From NCBI GenBank assembly GCA_047974625.1, contig JBKECK010000016.1:62001-126000 (forward strand): a DNA stretch of 64,000 nt, written 5' to 3'. Numbering within the stretch: the first letter of the stretch is position 1; every line of letters starts with the position of its first letter. Made by a program: the position numbers and the translations under genes. Shown one piece after another: positions 25,353 through 34,554 of this stretch. Under the pieces are notes generated by a model. The model worked only from the letters and a program-made list of their open reading frames with translations, did no database searches and was not told the DNA's origin. The DNA is from CADEDH01 sp047974625 (GTDB taxonomy: Bacteria > Actinomycetota > Acidimicrobiia > Acidimicrobiales > SZUA-35).

Positions 25353-25464
25353 CCGCAGGACAGCCCGAATCCGGTCGGCCCGCCCCATCGGGGGCCGGGG
25401 TCGGCGGCGACGGAGCCCGGTCGATCGGTCCTCGCCGGAGCACCGGCGGCCGGCCGAGGAGCCG

Positions 25465-26289
25465 TCAGCCGTGACGGTCGGTGATCTCGCGCATCCGGCC
25501 TTGGAACCGCCGCTCGAACTCGAGGTAGACGGCCCGCAGGCGCGGCCCGGGCCAGTCGTCGGGCAGGAGTTCGACGGGGAGCTGGGGGTCCCGCTGCAGC
25601 AGGTTGACGACGGCCACCGACAGGGTGAAGTGGTACTGGAGTACGGCGGCCAGATCGTCCCCGGGAGCGGGGGCACCTTCTTCGGCCGTGAAGGCGTCGA
25701 GGAACCGCCGGGCCGTCGCTGCCCAGTCGTCGAGCCCGAACAGCTCGGCGATCGCCTTGTCCGACAGGTCGGTGGTGGCCCCCCAGAAGCGAGCGCACTG
25801 CTCGGTGACGACCCGGCCGGCCTCGGGCTGCCGCAGCCGCCCGAGGTTGTCGGGCCGGGTCCAGACCCCTTCCCGGAGCTCGACCATGCCCAGACTGGCG
25901 GCCGCCCGGCGGAGACTGAGCCGCTCTCCGGCCGGTCGGCGTTCGAGGGCCACCACCGCCACCTCCCAGCTCCCGTCCCAGTCAGGTTCGGGCACCGACC
26001 GTCGGGCCAGGTGGTCTACGTCGGACCGGCGTTCGAGCAGGCGGCCGGTGAGGGCGTAGACCCCCTGATCGGCCGTCAGCTCGCGGTGGGCGACCATCCG
26101 CGACAGGCAGGTGCGGGTGGCGCCAGAGGTGATGTCGAACAAGCGGCCGACCGCGATCAGGCTCACGACCGGCAGGCGGGGGACCCGGGCGCCCATCAGC
26201 GCCGCCACCATCACCCAGCGGGCGTTGGGCGGCTGGTGCCCTTCGAGCAGATCCCGCACCACGGCTCGTCGTTGTTCCAGTCCGACCAT
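25465..26289 (-). CDS. PaaX-family transcriptional regulator
   Basis: A 274-residue protein with PaaX-type order: N-terminal winged helix (LIAVGRLFDITSGATRTCLS followed by RMVAHREL, YALTGRLLERR), central domain (WDGSWEVAVV; RAAASLGMVELREGVWTRPDNL) and C-terminal domain (YHFTLSVAVVNLLQRDPQLP; LLPDDWPGPRLRAVYLEFE). PaaX represses phenylacetate degradation genes in response to phenylacetyl-CoA; no such genes are nearby, so the target is unknown. The upstream region (26290-26512) is shared with the divergent FIST gene and holds an inverted repeat CTAG-ATA-CTAG at 26323-26333. Confidence 0.88.
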   Translation of the reverse strand: MVGLEQRRAVVRDLLEGHQPPNARWVMVAALMGARVPRLPVVSLIAVGRLFDITSGATRTCLSRMVAHRELTADQGVYALTGRLLERRSDVDHLARRSVPEPDWDGSWEVAVVALERRPAGERLSLRRAAASLGMVELREGVWTRPDNLGRLRQPEAGRVVTEQCARFWGATTDLSDKAIAELFGLDDWAATARRFLDAFTAEEGAPAPGDDLAAVLQYHFTLSVAVVNLLQRDPQLPVELLPDDWPGPRLRAVYLEFERRFQGRMREITDRHG

Positions 26290-26512
26290 CTCGCTCGACC
26301 TTACGAAGTCACCAATACGTGCCTAGATACTAGTAACAGCCGGTCGGGCGGGAACAATGTGAGCCGCCAGGTCGATAATGGCTCCGCCGGCCGCCGAACA
26401 CACATCTGCGTCCCATTGTCCGTGCGTCACCCGCCCGGGCCGCCGGCACCCGCGGTGAAACGCCGGGCCCCGGGGCTCAAGGGCCGGGCCCCATCCTCCG
26501 ACCATGTAGAAC

Positions 26513-27721
26513 ATGAACGAACCGGCGTCGTTGGTCACCGAACCACGATCTGGCCACCCCCCGACCAGCCCCCACTCGAGCGATCCGGGGGATCTCACCA
26601 TCCTCAAGGGTGCGTCGACCTCGAGCGACCCGGCGGTGGCGGCCGCTGAGCTGTACGACGCGATCTATCATCCCGATGCCGCGCTCACCATCATCTACTG
26701 CTCGCCGGAGTACGACCTGGACCGGTTGGCCGCCGAGCTCCACCAGTGGTTCGCCGGGGTCAACATGGTCGGCGCCACCACGGCGGGGGAGATCACCCCG
26801 ACCGGGTACCTCGACGGTGCGCTCACGGGCGTGACCCTGGCCGGTCCCGCCATCAGGGCCGAGTCCACCCGGATCGACGTCCTCGAACACTTCAACTTCG
26901 CCGCCGGTGACGACGCGGCCTCCCGCCTGCTACAGCGGATCGGCGAACGCGAGCCGGTCACCGGGGCGAACACCTTCGCCTTCCTCCTGGTCGACGGCCT
27001 GTCACTCCAGGAGGAGATGCTGGTCGCCGCCCTGTACCGCAACCTGGGTGAGATCCAGCTGTTCGGCGGCTCGGCCGGCGACGGGACCCGGTTCGGGACC
27101 ACCCACATCTACCACGAGGGCGAGTTCCGGTCCGGTGCCGCCGTCTTCACCCTGATCCAGACCAACCTCCCGTTCGAGGTGTTCAAGACCGAGCACTTCG
27201 TGGCCACGAACAACAAGATGGTCGTCACCGGCGCCATCGCCAACGAGCGGATCGTCACCGAGATCAACGGCGAACCCGCCGCCCGGGAGTACGCCCGCGC
27301 CGTCGGCGTCCCCGTCGACACCCTCAGCCCCTTCAGTTTCGCCTCCCACCCCGTGGTGGTCACCGTCGGCGACGTCACCTACGTGCGCTCCATCCAGAAG
27401 GTAAACCCCGACGAGAGCCTGACGTTCTTCTGCGCCATCGACATCGGCGTCGTGCTCACCATCGCCAGTGGTGTCGACATGGTGGCCAACCTCCGCGACG
27501 CCTTCGCCGAGGTGACCCGCCGCCTCGGCCCTCCCGCCCTGGTGCTGGGCTGCGACTGCATCCTGCGGAACATTGAGGCCAAGCAGCGCGGCCTCCTTCC
27601 CGAGATCAGCCGCATCATGCAGGACAACAACGTGATCGGCTTCGCCACCTACGGCGAGCAGTTCAACGGGATGCACGCCAACCAGACCTTCACCGGCGTG
27701 GCGATCGGCTCGGGTGCATGA
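26513..27721 (+). CDS. FIST-domain sensory protein (FIST_N + FIST_C)
   Basis: A 402-residue soluble protein. The N-terminal FIST domain (LTIIYCSPEYDLDRLAAEL; MVGATTAGEITPTGYLDGAL followed by TGV) and C-terminal FIST domain (SHPVVVTVGDV; GPPALVLGCDCILRNIEA; VIGFATYGEQFNGMHANQTF) are well conserved. FIST proteins are thought to sense small ligands, perhaps amino acids, and to feed signal-transduction proteins. Its stop overlaps the hybrid kinase start (ATGA), so it probably delivers the input to that kinase. No clear ribosome site precedes ATG 26513; a CATGT-AGA-ACATG inverted repeat covers the start. Confidence 0.88.
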   Translation: MNEPASLVTEPRSGHPPTSPHSSDPGDLTILKGASTSSDPAVAAAELYDAIYHPDAALTIIYCSPEYDLDRLAAELHQWFAGVNMVGATTAGEITPTGYLDGALTGVTLAGPAIRAESTRIDVLEHFNFAAGDDAASRLLQRIGEREPVTGANTFAFLLVDGLSLQEEMLVAALYRNLGEIQLFGGSAGDGTRFGTTHIYHEGEFRSGAAVFTLIQTNLPFEVFKTEHFVATNNKMVVTGAIANERIVTEINGEPAAREYARAVGVPVDTLSPFSFASHPVVVTVGDVTYVRSIQKVNPDESLTFFCAIDIGVVLTIASGVDMVANLRDAFAEVTRRLGPPALVLGCDCILRNIEAKQRGLLPEISRIMQDNNVIGFATYGEQFNGMHANQTFTGVAIGSGA

Positions 27722-30102
27722 CTGGGTGCCCCGGACCGCCTCCCACCCGGTCGTCCGATGACCGATCGGACTGGGAGGAGCCCGAGACGGCGGCGGAACG
27801 AATCGCCGCGCTGAAACACGACATCGCCCGTCTGACCAAGATCAACGCGGCCCTGATCCACCGGGTCGAACAGAACACCAACCTCCAGGAGGGGGCGTTC
27901 TCCATGTTCCAGACGGCCATCGGGCTGGAGAACAAGGTCAAGGACCGGACCGCCCAGTTGGAGCTGGCCATGCGGGACCTGGAGGCATCCAACGAGCAAC
28001 TGGTCCGGGCCAAGGACGCGGCGGACACCGCCAACCTGACCAAGTCGGAGTTCCTGGCCACGGTCTCCCACGAGATCCGGACCCCGATGAACGGGGTGCT
28101 GGGCATGATCGAGCTGCTGCTCAACACCGACCTGACCTTCGAGCAGACCAAGATGGTGGACACCGTCCGCCGATCGGCCACCGCCCTGCTGGCCATCATC
28201 AACGACGTCCTCGACTTCTCCAAGATCGAGGCGGGTCGGCTCGAACTGGAGACGATCGAGTTCGACCTCAGGGACGTGATCGAGGACACCGTCGAACTGT
28301 TGTCGCGCGGTGGTCACGCCCGCGGCCTCGACATCCTCAGCTATGTGCCCGGCGACGTGGACACCCGCATCGTGGGCGACCCCGGCCGGATCCGGCAGAT
28401 CCTGACCAACCTGTTGAGCAACGCGGTCAAGTTCACCCGCGACGGCCATGTGTCGGTGCGGGCCGAGCTGGAGGACGGGGGCCGGGACGACGCGCGCCTC
28501 CTCACCTTGACCGTGAGCGACACCGGGATGGGCATCCCCGCCTCGATCCTTCCCCGCCTGTTCCAGTCGTTCACCCAGGCCGACGGGTCGATGAACCGCC
28601 GCTACGGGGGTACCGGGCTCGGCCTGGCCATCGTCCGCCAGCTGTGCGAGCTCATGGGCGGCGGGGTCACCGCGGAGAGCACCGAGGGCATGGGCTCCAC
28701 CTTCACCTGCCGGTTCCAGGTGGGTCGGGCCGATCCCGCCACCCAGCCGACCGAACCCCTCGCCGACCTGAGCGGCCTGCGCATCCTGCTGCTGGAACCC
28801 GACCGGGGGGCGCCGAGCTCCATCGGCTCGGCCTTCGTCGGAACAGGCGTCGATCTGACCATCGTCACGAACCGGGACCATGCCCTCGACCACCTGGCCT
28901 ACAACCGGGTCGACGTGTGCATCGTCGACGCCTCGAGCGCACCCGACCTGTGCCGCTCGTCGCTGGGGGTGCCCCGGGTCTGCCTGGCCCGCTACGACCA
29001 GCAGCACGCCATTCCGGGGGCGATCCTCCGCCCCATCCGCCGGACCCGCCTGCTCACCGCCGTGGCCGAGGCCGCCCACCGGCAGGTGGTCACCCCAGCC
29101 CCGTCGGCCACGGTGACGGTGAGGGCCACGACCAACCAGTTCTCCCGGCCGATCCGGGTCCTGCTGGCCGAGGACCACGAGATCAACCAAGCCGTGGCCA
29201 TCGGCATGCTGGAGCAGTTCGGCTGCCAGGTCACCCTGGCCATCGACGGCCGGGCCGCGCTCAAAGCCCTCCGGGCCGGCCGGTTCGACATCATCCTCAT
29301 GGACTGCCAGATGCCGGAGATGGACGGTTTCGCCGCCACCCGCGAGATCCGGCGGCGGGAGGCCGTCGACGGGCTCGAACCGGTTCCGATCGTGGCCCTT
29401 ACCGCCAACGTGGTGGCGGGTGACCGTGACCGCTGCACCGAGGCGGGCATGAACGACTTCCTCAGCAAACCGTACCGGGCCGACGAGCTCCGGGCCGCCG
29501 TGGACCGCAACGTGTTCGGCGCGGCCGGGGACGTGGGCGCCGCCACGGGTCGGGTCCGGTCAGCCCGGCCGGACCCGCACCAGGGAGCCCAACCGGTGTC
29601 CGACTACCGCCCGGGGGAGCAACCGGCAACCGACGTCCGGCGCCGCCGCGCCGACGTGCCGACCACCGTCGTGGGCGGCCGGCGGGCCACCGACCGGGCC
29701 GGCCCGGCCCGATCCCCCATCGGTGCCGCCGCCGACCTGGCCGGCGACTCCCCTCCCGTCGTCGACCAGGACGTGCTGTCCCAGATCCGCTCCATCGACC
29801 CCGGGGGGGAGCTGGGCCTGTTCCGCCGCATGCTCGACGCCTTCGCCATCCAGACCCCCGACGATCTGGACGAGCTCGAGACCGCCCTGGAAGAGGGCGA
29901 TCTCGACACCGCCCGGCGGGCCGCCCACCGTCTCAAGGGCAGCACGGCCACCATCGGAGCCGCCCGGTTGGCCGGCCAGTTCGCCGATCTGGAACGCGAG
30001 CTGAAGGGCGGCGGCAACCTCGATTCGGCCCACGACCAGCTCGAGGCCATCCGTTCCGCCCACGGTGTCGCTCTCCGGAACCTGACTGCGGAAGTAGGCT
30101 GA
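27718..30102 (+). CDS. Soluble hybrid histidine kinase (coiled coil-HisKA-HATPase-REC-REC-Hpt)
   Basis: A 794-residue kinase with no membrane segment. Residues ~24-105 are coiled coil, HisKA has SHEIRTPMNGVLGM (His118), and HATPase has ILTNLLSNAVKF, VSDTGMGIP and YGGTGLGLAIV. A first receiver (~352-455) is degenerate: it keeps an Asp (404) and the acidic pair, but the conserved Lys is Arg. The second receiver (~478-600) is intact (AEDHEINQ; MDCQMPEMDG, Asp529; LSKPY). A linker leads to a C-terminal Hpt domain (AHRLKGSTATIG, His737). Input probably comes from the FIST protein that overlaps it; output should go to the REC-GGDEF-EAL protein one base downstream. Confidence 0.93.
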   Translation: MTGCPGPPPTRSSDDRSDWEEPETAAERIAALKHDIARLTKINAALIHRVEQNTNLQEGAFSMFQTAIGLENKVKDRTAQLELAMRDLEASNEQLVRAKDAADTANLTKSEFLATVSHEIRTPMNGVLGMIELLLNTDLTFEQTKMVDTVRRSATALLAIINDVLDFSKIEAGRLELETIEFDLRDVIEDTVELLSRGGHARGLDILSYVPGDVDTRIVGDPGRIRQILTNLLSNAVKFTRDGHVSVRAELEDGGRDDARLLTLTVSDTGMGIPASILPRLFQSFTQADGSMNRRYGGTGLGLAIVRQLCELMGGGVTAESTEGMGSTFTCRFQVGRADPATQPTEPLADLSGLRILLLEPDRGAPSSIGSAFVGTGVDLTIVTNRDHALDHLAYNRVDVCIVDASSAPDLCRSSLGVPRVCLARYDQQHAIPGAILRPIRRTRLLTAVAEAAHRQVVTPAPSATVTVRATTNQFSRPIRVLLAEDHEINQAVAIGMLEQFGCQVTLAIDGRAALKALRAGRFDIILMDCQMPEMDGFAATREIRRREAVDGLEPVPIVALTANVVAGDRDRCTEAGMNDFLSKPYRADELRAAVDRNVFGAAGDVGAATGRVRSARPDPHQGAQPVSDYRPGEQPATDVRRRRADVPTTVVGGRRATDRAGPARSPIGAAADLAGDSPPVVDQDVLSQIRSIDPGGELGLFRRMLDAFAIQTPDDLDELETALEEGDLDTARRAAHRLKGSTATIGAARLAGQFADLERELKGGGNLDSAHDQLEAIRSAHGVALRNLTAEVG

Positions 30103-30103
30103 C

Positions 30104-32362
30104 ATGCGCGATCTGCTCCCCCGGCCCGACGGCCGGGACCCCGTGGTGCTGGTGGTCGACGACGACCCCACCACCCGGCTGCTGGCCACCGCGGCCATGA
30201 CCTCGGGAGGGTTCGACACCGTGGAGGCGACCAGCGGCGAGGAGGCCCTGGTCAAGGCGGGCACCGGTCGGCGGCCCGACGCCGTCCTGCTCGACGTGAC
30301 CATGAGCGGTATCGACGGCTACGAGACCTGTCGTCGCCTGCGCGAGTTCCCGGGGGGTGCCGACCTGCCGGTGGTGATCATGACCGCCCGGGACGACACG
30401 GACTCGATCGAACGCGCCTACCAGGCCGGGGCGACCGACTTCGCCATCAAACCCCTCAACCCGGCCCTGCTGGCCCATCGGATGCGGTACCTGCTGCGGG
30501 TGTCCAACACGACCCGCGAGGCCCAGTACAACGCCCGCCGGCTGATCCAGGCCCAGCGGTTGGCCCGCCTGGCCCAGTGGGAGTTCGACACGGTGACCGG
30601 CGACTTCACCTGGTCGAGCGAGGTCGGCCAGATCCTGGGGCCGGACCTGGCCGGGGTCCACAGCCTCGACGACCTCCTGCCGTGGGTCCACCCCGACGAC
30701 CAGCACGCGGTGATCGACCAGCTCACCGGCTCCGACCACGACCCGGTCGAGTACCGGCTGGTCGACCCGGACGGGCTGGAACGGATCATCGACCAGGAGG
30801 TCGAGGCCTCGACCGACCCCCACACCGGGCACCGGCGCCTGGTCGGCGCCGCCCAGGACGTCACCGACCGGCGCCGGGCCGAGCAGCGCGCCGTCCGCCT
30901 CGCCCACTACGACCCCCTCACCGGGCTACCCAACCGATCCATGCTCAGCCGCCACATCGAATCGGCCATGACCGCTTCCCACCGCAGCCAGCAGCCACTG
31001 GCCGTCCTGGCCCTCGACCTCGATCTGTTCAAGCGGGTGAACGACCTGCACGGTCACGCGGCCGGCGACGCCCTCCTGGTCGAGGTGGCCGATCGAATCA
31101 GGAGTTGCCTGCGGTCCGACGACCTCGCCTACCGGGTGGACCGCCCGTACGGGTTGGACGACCTCGCCGGGGACTCCCCGGAGCCCGATCAGCCGATCGC
31201 GGCCCGGCTCGGCGGTGACGAGTTCGTGGCCGTCATCCCCCGGCTCCGCTCCCCCGAGGACGCCGCCATCGTGGCCCAACGCATCCTCGACCGATTGTCA
31301 TCCCCATTCGTCCTCGACAATACGGAGCTGGTTATGTCGGCCAGCATCGGCATCGCCGTCTATCCGAACAACGGCCACGACGTCGAGACCCTGTTCCGCA
31401 ACGCCGACGCAGCGATGTACGCGGCCAAGGACCGCGGCCGCAACACCTACCAGTTCTTCACCCCCGAGATGCACCAGCGGTCGCGCCGCCGCTCCGAGCT
31501 CGAGGACGGGCTCCGCAAGGCGCTCACCGAGGCCGTGCGGGGCGAGGGGGACGACCTCCAGGTCCACTTCCAGCCCAAGGTCTCGATCGAGGACAACCGG
31601 ACCGTCGGGGTCGAGGCCCTGGTCCGCTGGACCTCGGCGGTCCTCGGCCCGGTGTCGCCGGCCGAGTTCATACCGGTGGCGGAGGACTCGGGCCTGATCA
31701 TCGAGCTCGGCGAGTGGATCCTGGCCGAGGCGTGCCGGGCCGTGCAGACCCTGCCGACCGACGACGGTCCGATGTCCCTGGCAGTCAACATCTCCCCCCG
31801 CCAGTTCCGGGATCCGGGCTTCGCCGACCGGGTGAAGGGGGTGGTCGAGGCGGCCGGCCTCGATCCCACGATGCTCGAGCTGGAGCTGACCGAGAGCACC
31901 GTCATGCTCGACACCGTCCAGGCCAGCCGGGTGCTCGACGAGCTGAAGTCGTTCGGGGTCCGGGTGGCCATCGACGACTTCGGTACCGGCTACTCGTCCC
32001 TCAGCTACCTGACCCGGTTCCCCTTCGACACCCTGAAGATCGACCAGTCGTTCATCCGCCAGATCGGCCACGACCGCAACGACGCCATCGTGTCGGCCAT
32101 CATCGCCCTGTCCCGGATCCTCGGCCTGTCGGTGGTGGCCGAGGGGGTAGAGGAGGCTTCCCAGCGCGACTTCCTGGGCCGGTTCGGCCAGCTCGACCTC
32201 CAGGGGTACTTCCTGGCCCGGCCGATGCCGCCCGAGGCACTGGTTGAGTGGATTACCGACCATCGGACCGACCACCACGCCACAATGAGCGCGGCCACGT
32301 CCGCAACGGCCGAACCCCTCGGCAACGATCCCGGCACCGTTACGATCACCCGTGTGAGGTAG
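30104..32362 (+). CDS. REC-PAS-GGDEF-EAL cyclic-di-GMP response regulator
   Basis: A 752-residue response regulator controlling cyclic di-GMP. The receiver (1-130) has the acidic triad, phospho-Asp64 (VLLDVTMSGIDG) and Lys116. A PAS-like domain (~145-255) follows, then GGDEF (YDPLTGLPNRSM; active site GGDEF 370-374) and EAL (FQPKVSIEDN; VEALVRW 504-506; AIDDFGTGYSSLSYL; VVAEGVEE). Both catalytic motifs look intact, so it could make and degrade cyclic di-GMP. Between the DDLAYR strand and GGDEF is an unusual ~25-residue insertion, and the RxxD product-inhibition site is not seen. It starts one base after the kinase stop. Confidence 0.93.
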   Translation: MRDLLPRPDGRDPVVLVVDDDPTTRLLATAAMTSGGFDTVEATSGEEALVKAGTGRRPDAVLLDVTMSGIDGYETCRRLREFPGGADLPVVIMTARDDTDSIERAYQAGATDFAIKPLNPALLAHRMRYLLRVSNTTREAQYNARRLIQAQRLARLAQWEFDTVTGDFTWSSEVGQILGPDLAGVHSLDDLLPWVHPDDQHAVIDQLTGSDHDPVEYRLVDPDGLERIIDQEVEASTDPHTGHRRLVGAAQDVTDRRRAEQRAVRLAHYDPLTGLPNRSMLSRHIESAMTASHRSQQPLAVLALDLDLFKRVNDLHGHAAGDALLVEVADRIRSCLRSDDLAYRVDRPYGLDDLAGDSPEPDQPIAARLGGDEFVAVIPRLRSPEDAAIVAQRILDRLSSPFVLDNTELVMSASIGIAVYPNNGHDVETLFRNADAAMYAAKDRGRNTYQFFTPEMHQRSRRRSELEDGLRKALTEAVRGEGDDLQVHFQPKVSIEDNRTVGVEALVRWTSAVLGPVSPAEFIPVAEDSGLIIELGEWILAEACRAVQTLPTDDGPMSLAVNISPRQFRDPGFADRVKGVVEAAGLDPTMLELELTESTVMLDTVQASRVLDELKSFGVRVAIDDFGTGYSSLSYLTRFPFDTLKIDQSFIRQIGHDRNDAIVSAIIALSRILGLSVVAEGVEEASQRDFLGRFGQLDLQGYFLARPMPPEALVEWITDHRTDHHATMSAATSATAEPLGNDPGTVTITRVR

Positions 32363-32485
32363 CCCAACACGACCCTCAGCGGCGACCGGCTCCCACTAGG
32401 ATGAGTCGATCCACCCGGATCCCGGTCGAGTACCGCCACGCGGTGCCGCCAAGCCGGTCTGAACGACCATCCTGGAACAATCTTG

Positions 32486-34414
32486 GTGACTGACGCGTCG
32501 ACGGCCCTGCCGATCCTCGGGGATCGCTACCAGCTGAGCCACCGCATTGCTCGTGGTGGCATGGCCGATATCTTCGCGGCCCACGATCAGGTCCTGGACC
32601 GGACCGTGGCGGTCAAGATCATGTTCCGCCATTACGCGTCTGATCCGACGTTCGTCGAACGGTTCAAGCGGGAGGCCCGCTCGGCGGCCGGTCTGAGCCA
32701 CCCCAACGTCGTGGCCGTGTACGACTGGGGAACCTTCGACGAGACCTACTTCATCGTCATGGAACTCATCGACGGCTACAGCCTGGCCGAGATCCTGGAG
32801 CAGGACGGTGCGGTCGAGCCCGGTCGGGCGGTCAGCCTGGGCCGGCAGGTGGCCAGCGCCCTCGAGTTCGCCCACCAGCAGGGCACCCTCCACCGCGACA
32901 TCAAGCCCGGCAATATCCTTATTACCCCGCGTGGCCAGGTGAAGGTGGCCGACTTCGGCATCGCCCGCCCCTTCGACGCCGACGACACCCTGACCGACGC
33001 CGGCCATGTGGTGGGCACGGCCGGCTACTTCTCACCCGAACAGGCCCAGGGGCAGACCCTGGATCAGCGCAGCGACCTCTACTCCCTGGGTGTGGTCCTG
33101 TTCGAGATGCTCACCGGCCGCCGCCCCTTCACCGGCGACTCTCCGGTGGCGGTTGCCTTCCAGCACGTCGAGGAGGCGCCCCCGACGGTGCGGTCGCTGG
33201 CCCCGGAGGTCCCCGCCGAGCTGGACGCCATCGTGGCGGTCCTACTGGCCAAGGACGCCAACGAGCGGTACCCGACGGCCACCGACCTGATCGCCGACCT
33301 GGACCGGGTCGGTTCCGGCCTCCCCCTGGTCAACCCGATCAATCCGGTCCTCACCTCGGCCGACCGCCCCACGGCGGCCCTGCCCGTGGGCCCTCCCACC
33401 CCACCGCCGAACCCGCCGGAAACGGGTCGACGAGTTCTGGCCGACGAGCCGGCGGTGCCGCCTGCGGAGCTGCGCCAGCGGTACCACGACGAGTACGACC
33501 TCGACGACGACGACGACGTTCCGGTCACCAGCCGGTGGTTCATCGTGGCCCTGTTCTCCCTGCTGGCGGTGGCCGGGGGCCTGATCTACGTGGCGTCTCG
33601 GATCATCGCCAACGACACACCGCCGGAGACGATGTCGACCTCGGTGGAGGTCCCGAACGTCATCGGCCAGGATCAGGAGACGGCCACTCAACGCCTCGAG
33701 GAACAGGGCTTAGAGGTGGCGATCCGCTTCGAGACGACCGACGCCGCCGAGCCCGGAACCGTGCTGGCTCAGAACCCCGAGCAGGGCGCCCGGGCCCTCA
33801 CCGGATCGGCGGTCAGCCTGCTCGTTGCGGCCGGTGACGACACCGTGGCCGTGCCCGACGTGACCGGCATGACGGTGGAGCGGGCCCGGGCCCAGCTCGA
33901 ATCGCTCGGTTTCGAGGTTGCGGTCACCGAACAGGCGAGCGCCGACGCTCCCGCCGGCACGGTGATCAGCCAGTCGATCGACCCGAACGAGAGCGCCAAC
34001 GACGGCGCACCGATCACCCTGACGGTGTCGAGCGGGCAGTCCAACCAGATCGTGCCCGTGGTCATCGGGTCCAGCGAGGCGGACGCGATCTCGGCCCTCA
34101 CCAACGCCGGTTTCGAGGTCCGGGTGACCCCGGTCGATGGTGGCAGCAGTGCCGGTGCGGTGGTCAGCCAGAGTCCCCAGGGCGGCAACCGGCTCGCCCC
34201 CGGATCGACGGTGCGGATCGACGTAGCCCGCGGCACCACGACCACGGCGGCCCCCCGTTCCACCACGGCCGCCCCGACGACGGCCCGGCCGACCACCAGC
34301 CACGCCCCCACCACCGCCGCCCCGACGACGGCCCGGCCGACGACGACGGAACCCACGACCGAGCCCCCGGCCACCACCCCCACCACGGAGCCCCCGACCA
34401 CCGTCGGCGGCTGA
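32486..34414 (+). CDS. pknB: PknB-type Ser/Thr protein kinase with three PASTA domains
   Basis: A 642-residue membrane kinase. The cytoplasmic domain has ARGGMADIF, VAVKIM, HRDIKPGNIL (catalytic loop), DFGIARP and GTAGYFSPEQ, with Thr residues in the activation loop. A Pro-rich, acidic juxtamembrane stretch leads to one membrane helix (WFIVALFSLLAVAGGLIYVA, ~350-370). Outside are three PASTA domains (VEVPNVIGQD, VAVPDVTGMT, VPVVIGSSEA) that bind peptidoglycan fragments, then a Thr/Pro/Ala-rich tail, unusual after PASTA repeats. GTG 32486 is chosen; a TTG one codon earlier is possible. A -10-like TAGGAT lies at 32397. It probably regulates wall growth. Confidence 0.93.
   Translation: MTDASTALPILGDRYQLSHRIARGGMADIFAAHDQVLDRTVAVKIMFRHYASDPTFVERFKREARSAAGLSHPNVVAVYDWGTFDETYFIVMELIDGYSLAEILEQDGAVEPGRAVSLGRQVASALEFAHQQGTLHRDIKPGNILITPRGQVKVADFGIARPFDADDTLTDAGHVVGTAGYFSPEQAQGQTLDQRSDLYSLGVVLFEMLTGRRPFTGDSPVAVAFQHVEEAPPTVRSLAPEVPAELDAIVAVLLAKDANERYPTATDLIADLDRVGSGLPLVNPINPVLTSADRPTAALPVGPPTPPPNPPETGRRVLADEPAVPPAELRQRYHDEYDLDDDDDVPVTSRWFIVALFSLLAVAGGLIYVASRIIANDTPPETMSTSVEVPNVIGQDQETATQRLEEQGLEVAIRFETTDAAEPGTVLAQNPEQGARALTGSAVSLLVAAGDDTVAVPDVTGMTVERARAQLESLGFEVAVTEQASADAPAGTVISQSIDPNESANDGAPITLTVSSGQSNQIVPVVIGSSEADAISALTNAGFEVRVTPVDGGSSAGAVVSQSPQGGNRLAPGSTVRIDVARGTTTTAAPRSTTAAPTTARPTTSHAPTTAAPTTARPTTTEPTTEPPATTPTTEPPTTVGG
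34268..34341. repeat. 26-bp direct repeat in the kinase Thr/Pro tail
   Basis: A 26-bp sequence occurs at 34268-34293 and exactly again at 34316-34341. It encodes AAPTTARPTT-type units in the extracellular tail, a flexible and possibly glycosylated linker. Confidence 0.85.
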
Positions 34415-34554
34415 CCGCAAAGGGCGGGGACGGGCAGGACCCGCCGTGGATCAGGTTCCCACCGCCTGATTGGACAGTGTGGCGTTCGTCACTTCATGGT
34501 GGATAAACGGCCGCCGGCGCCCCCGCCTGAGCCGTTCGTCCCCAGGAGTTTGTA

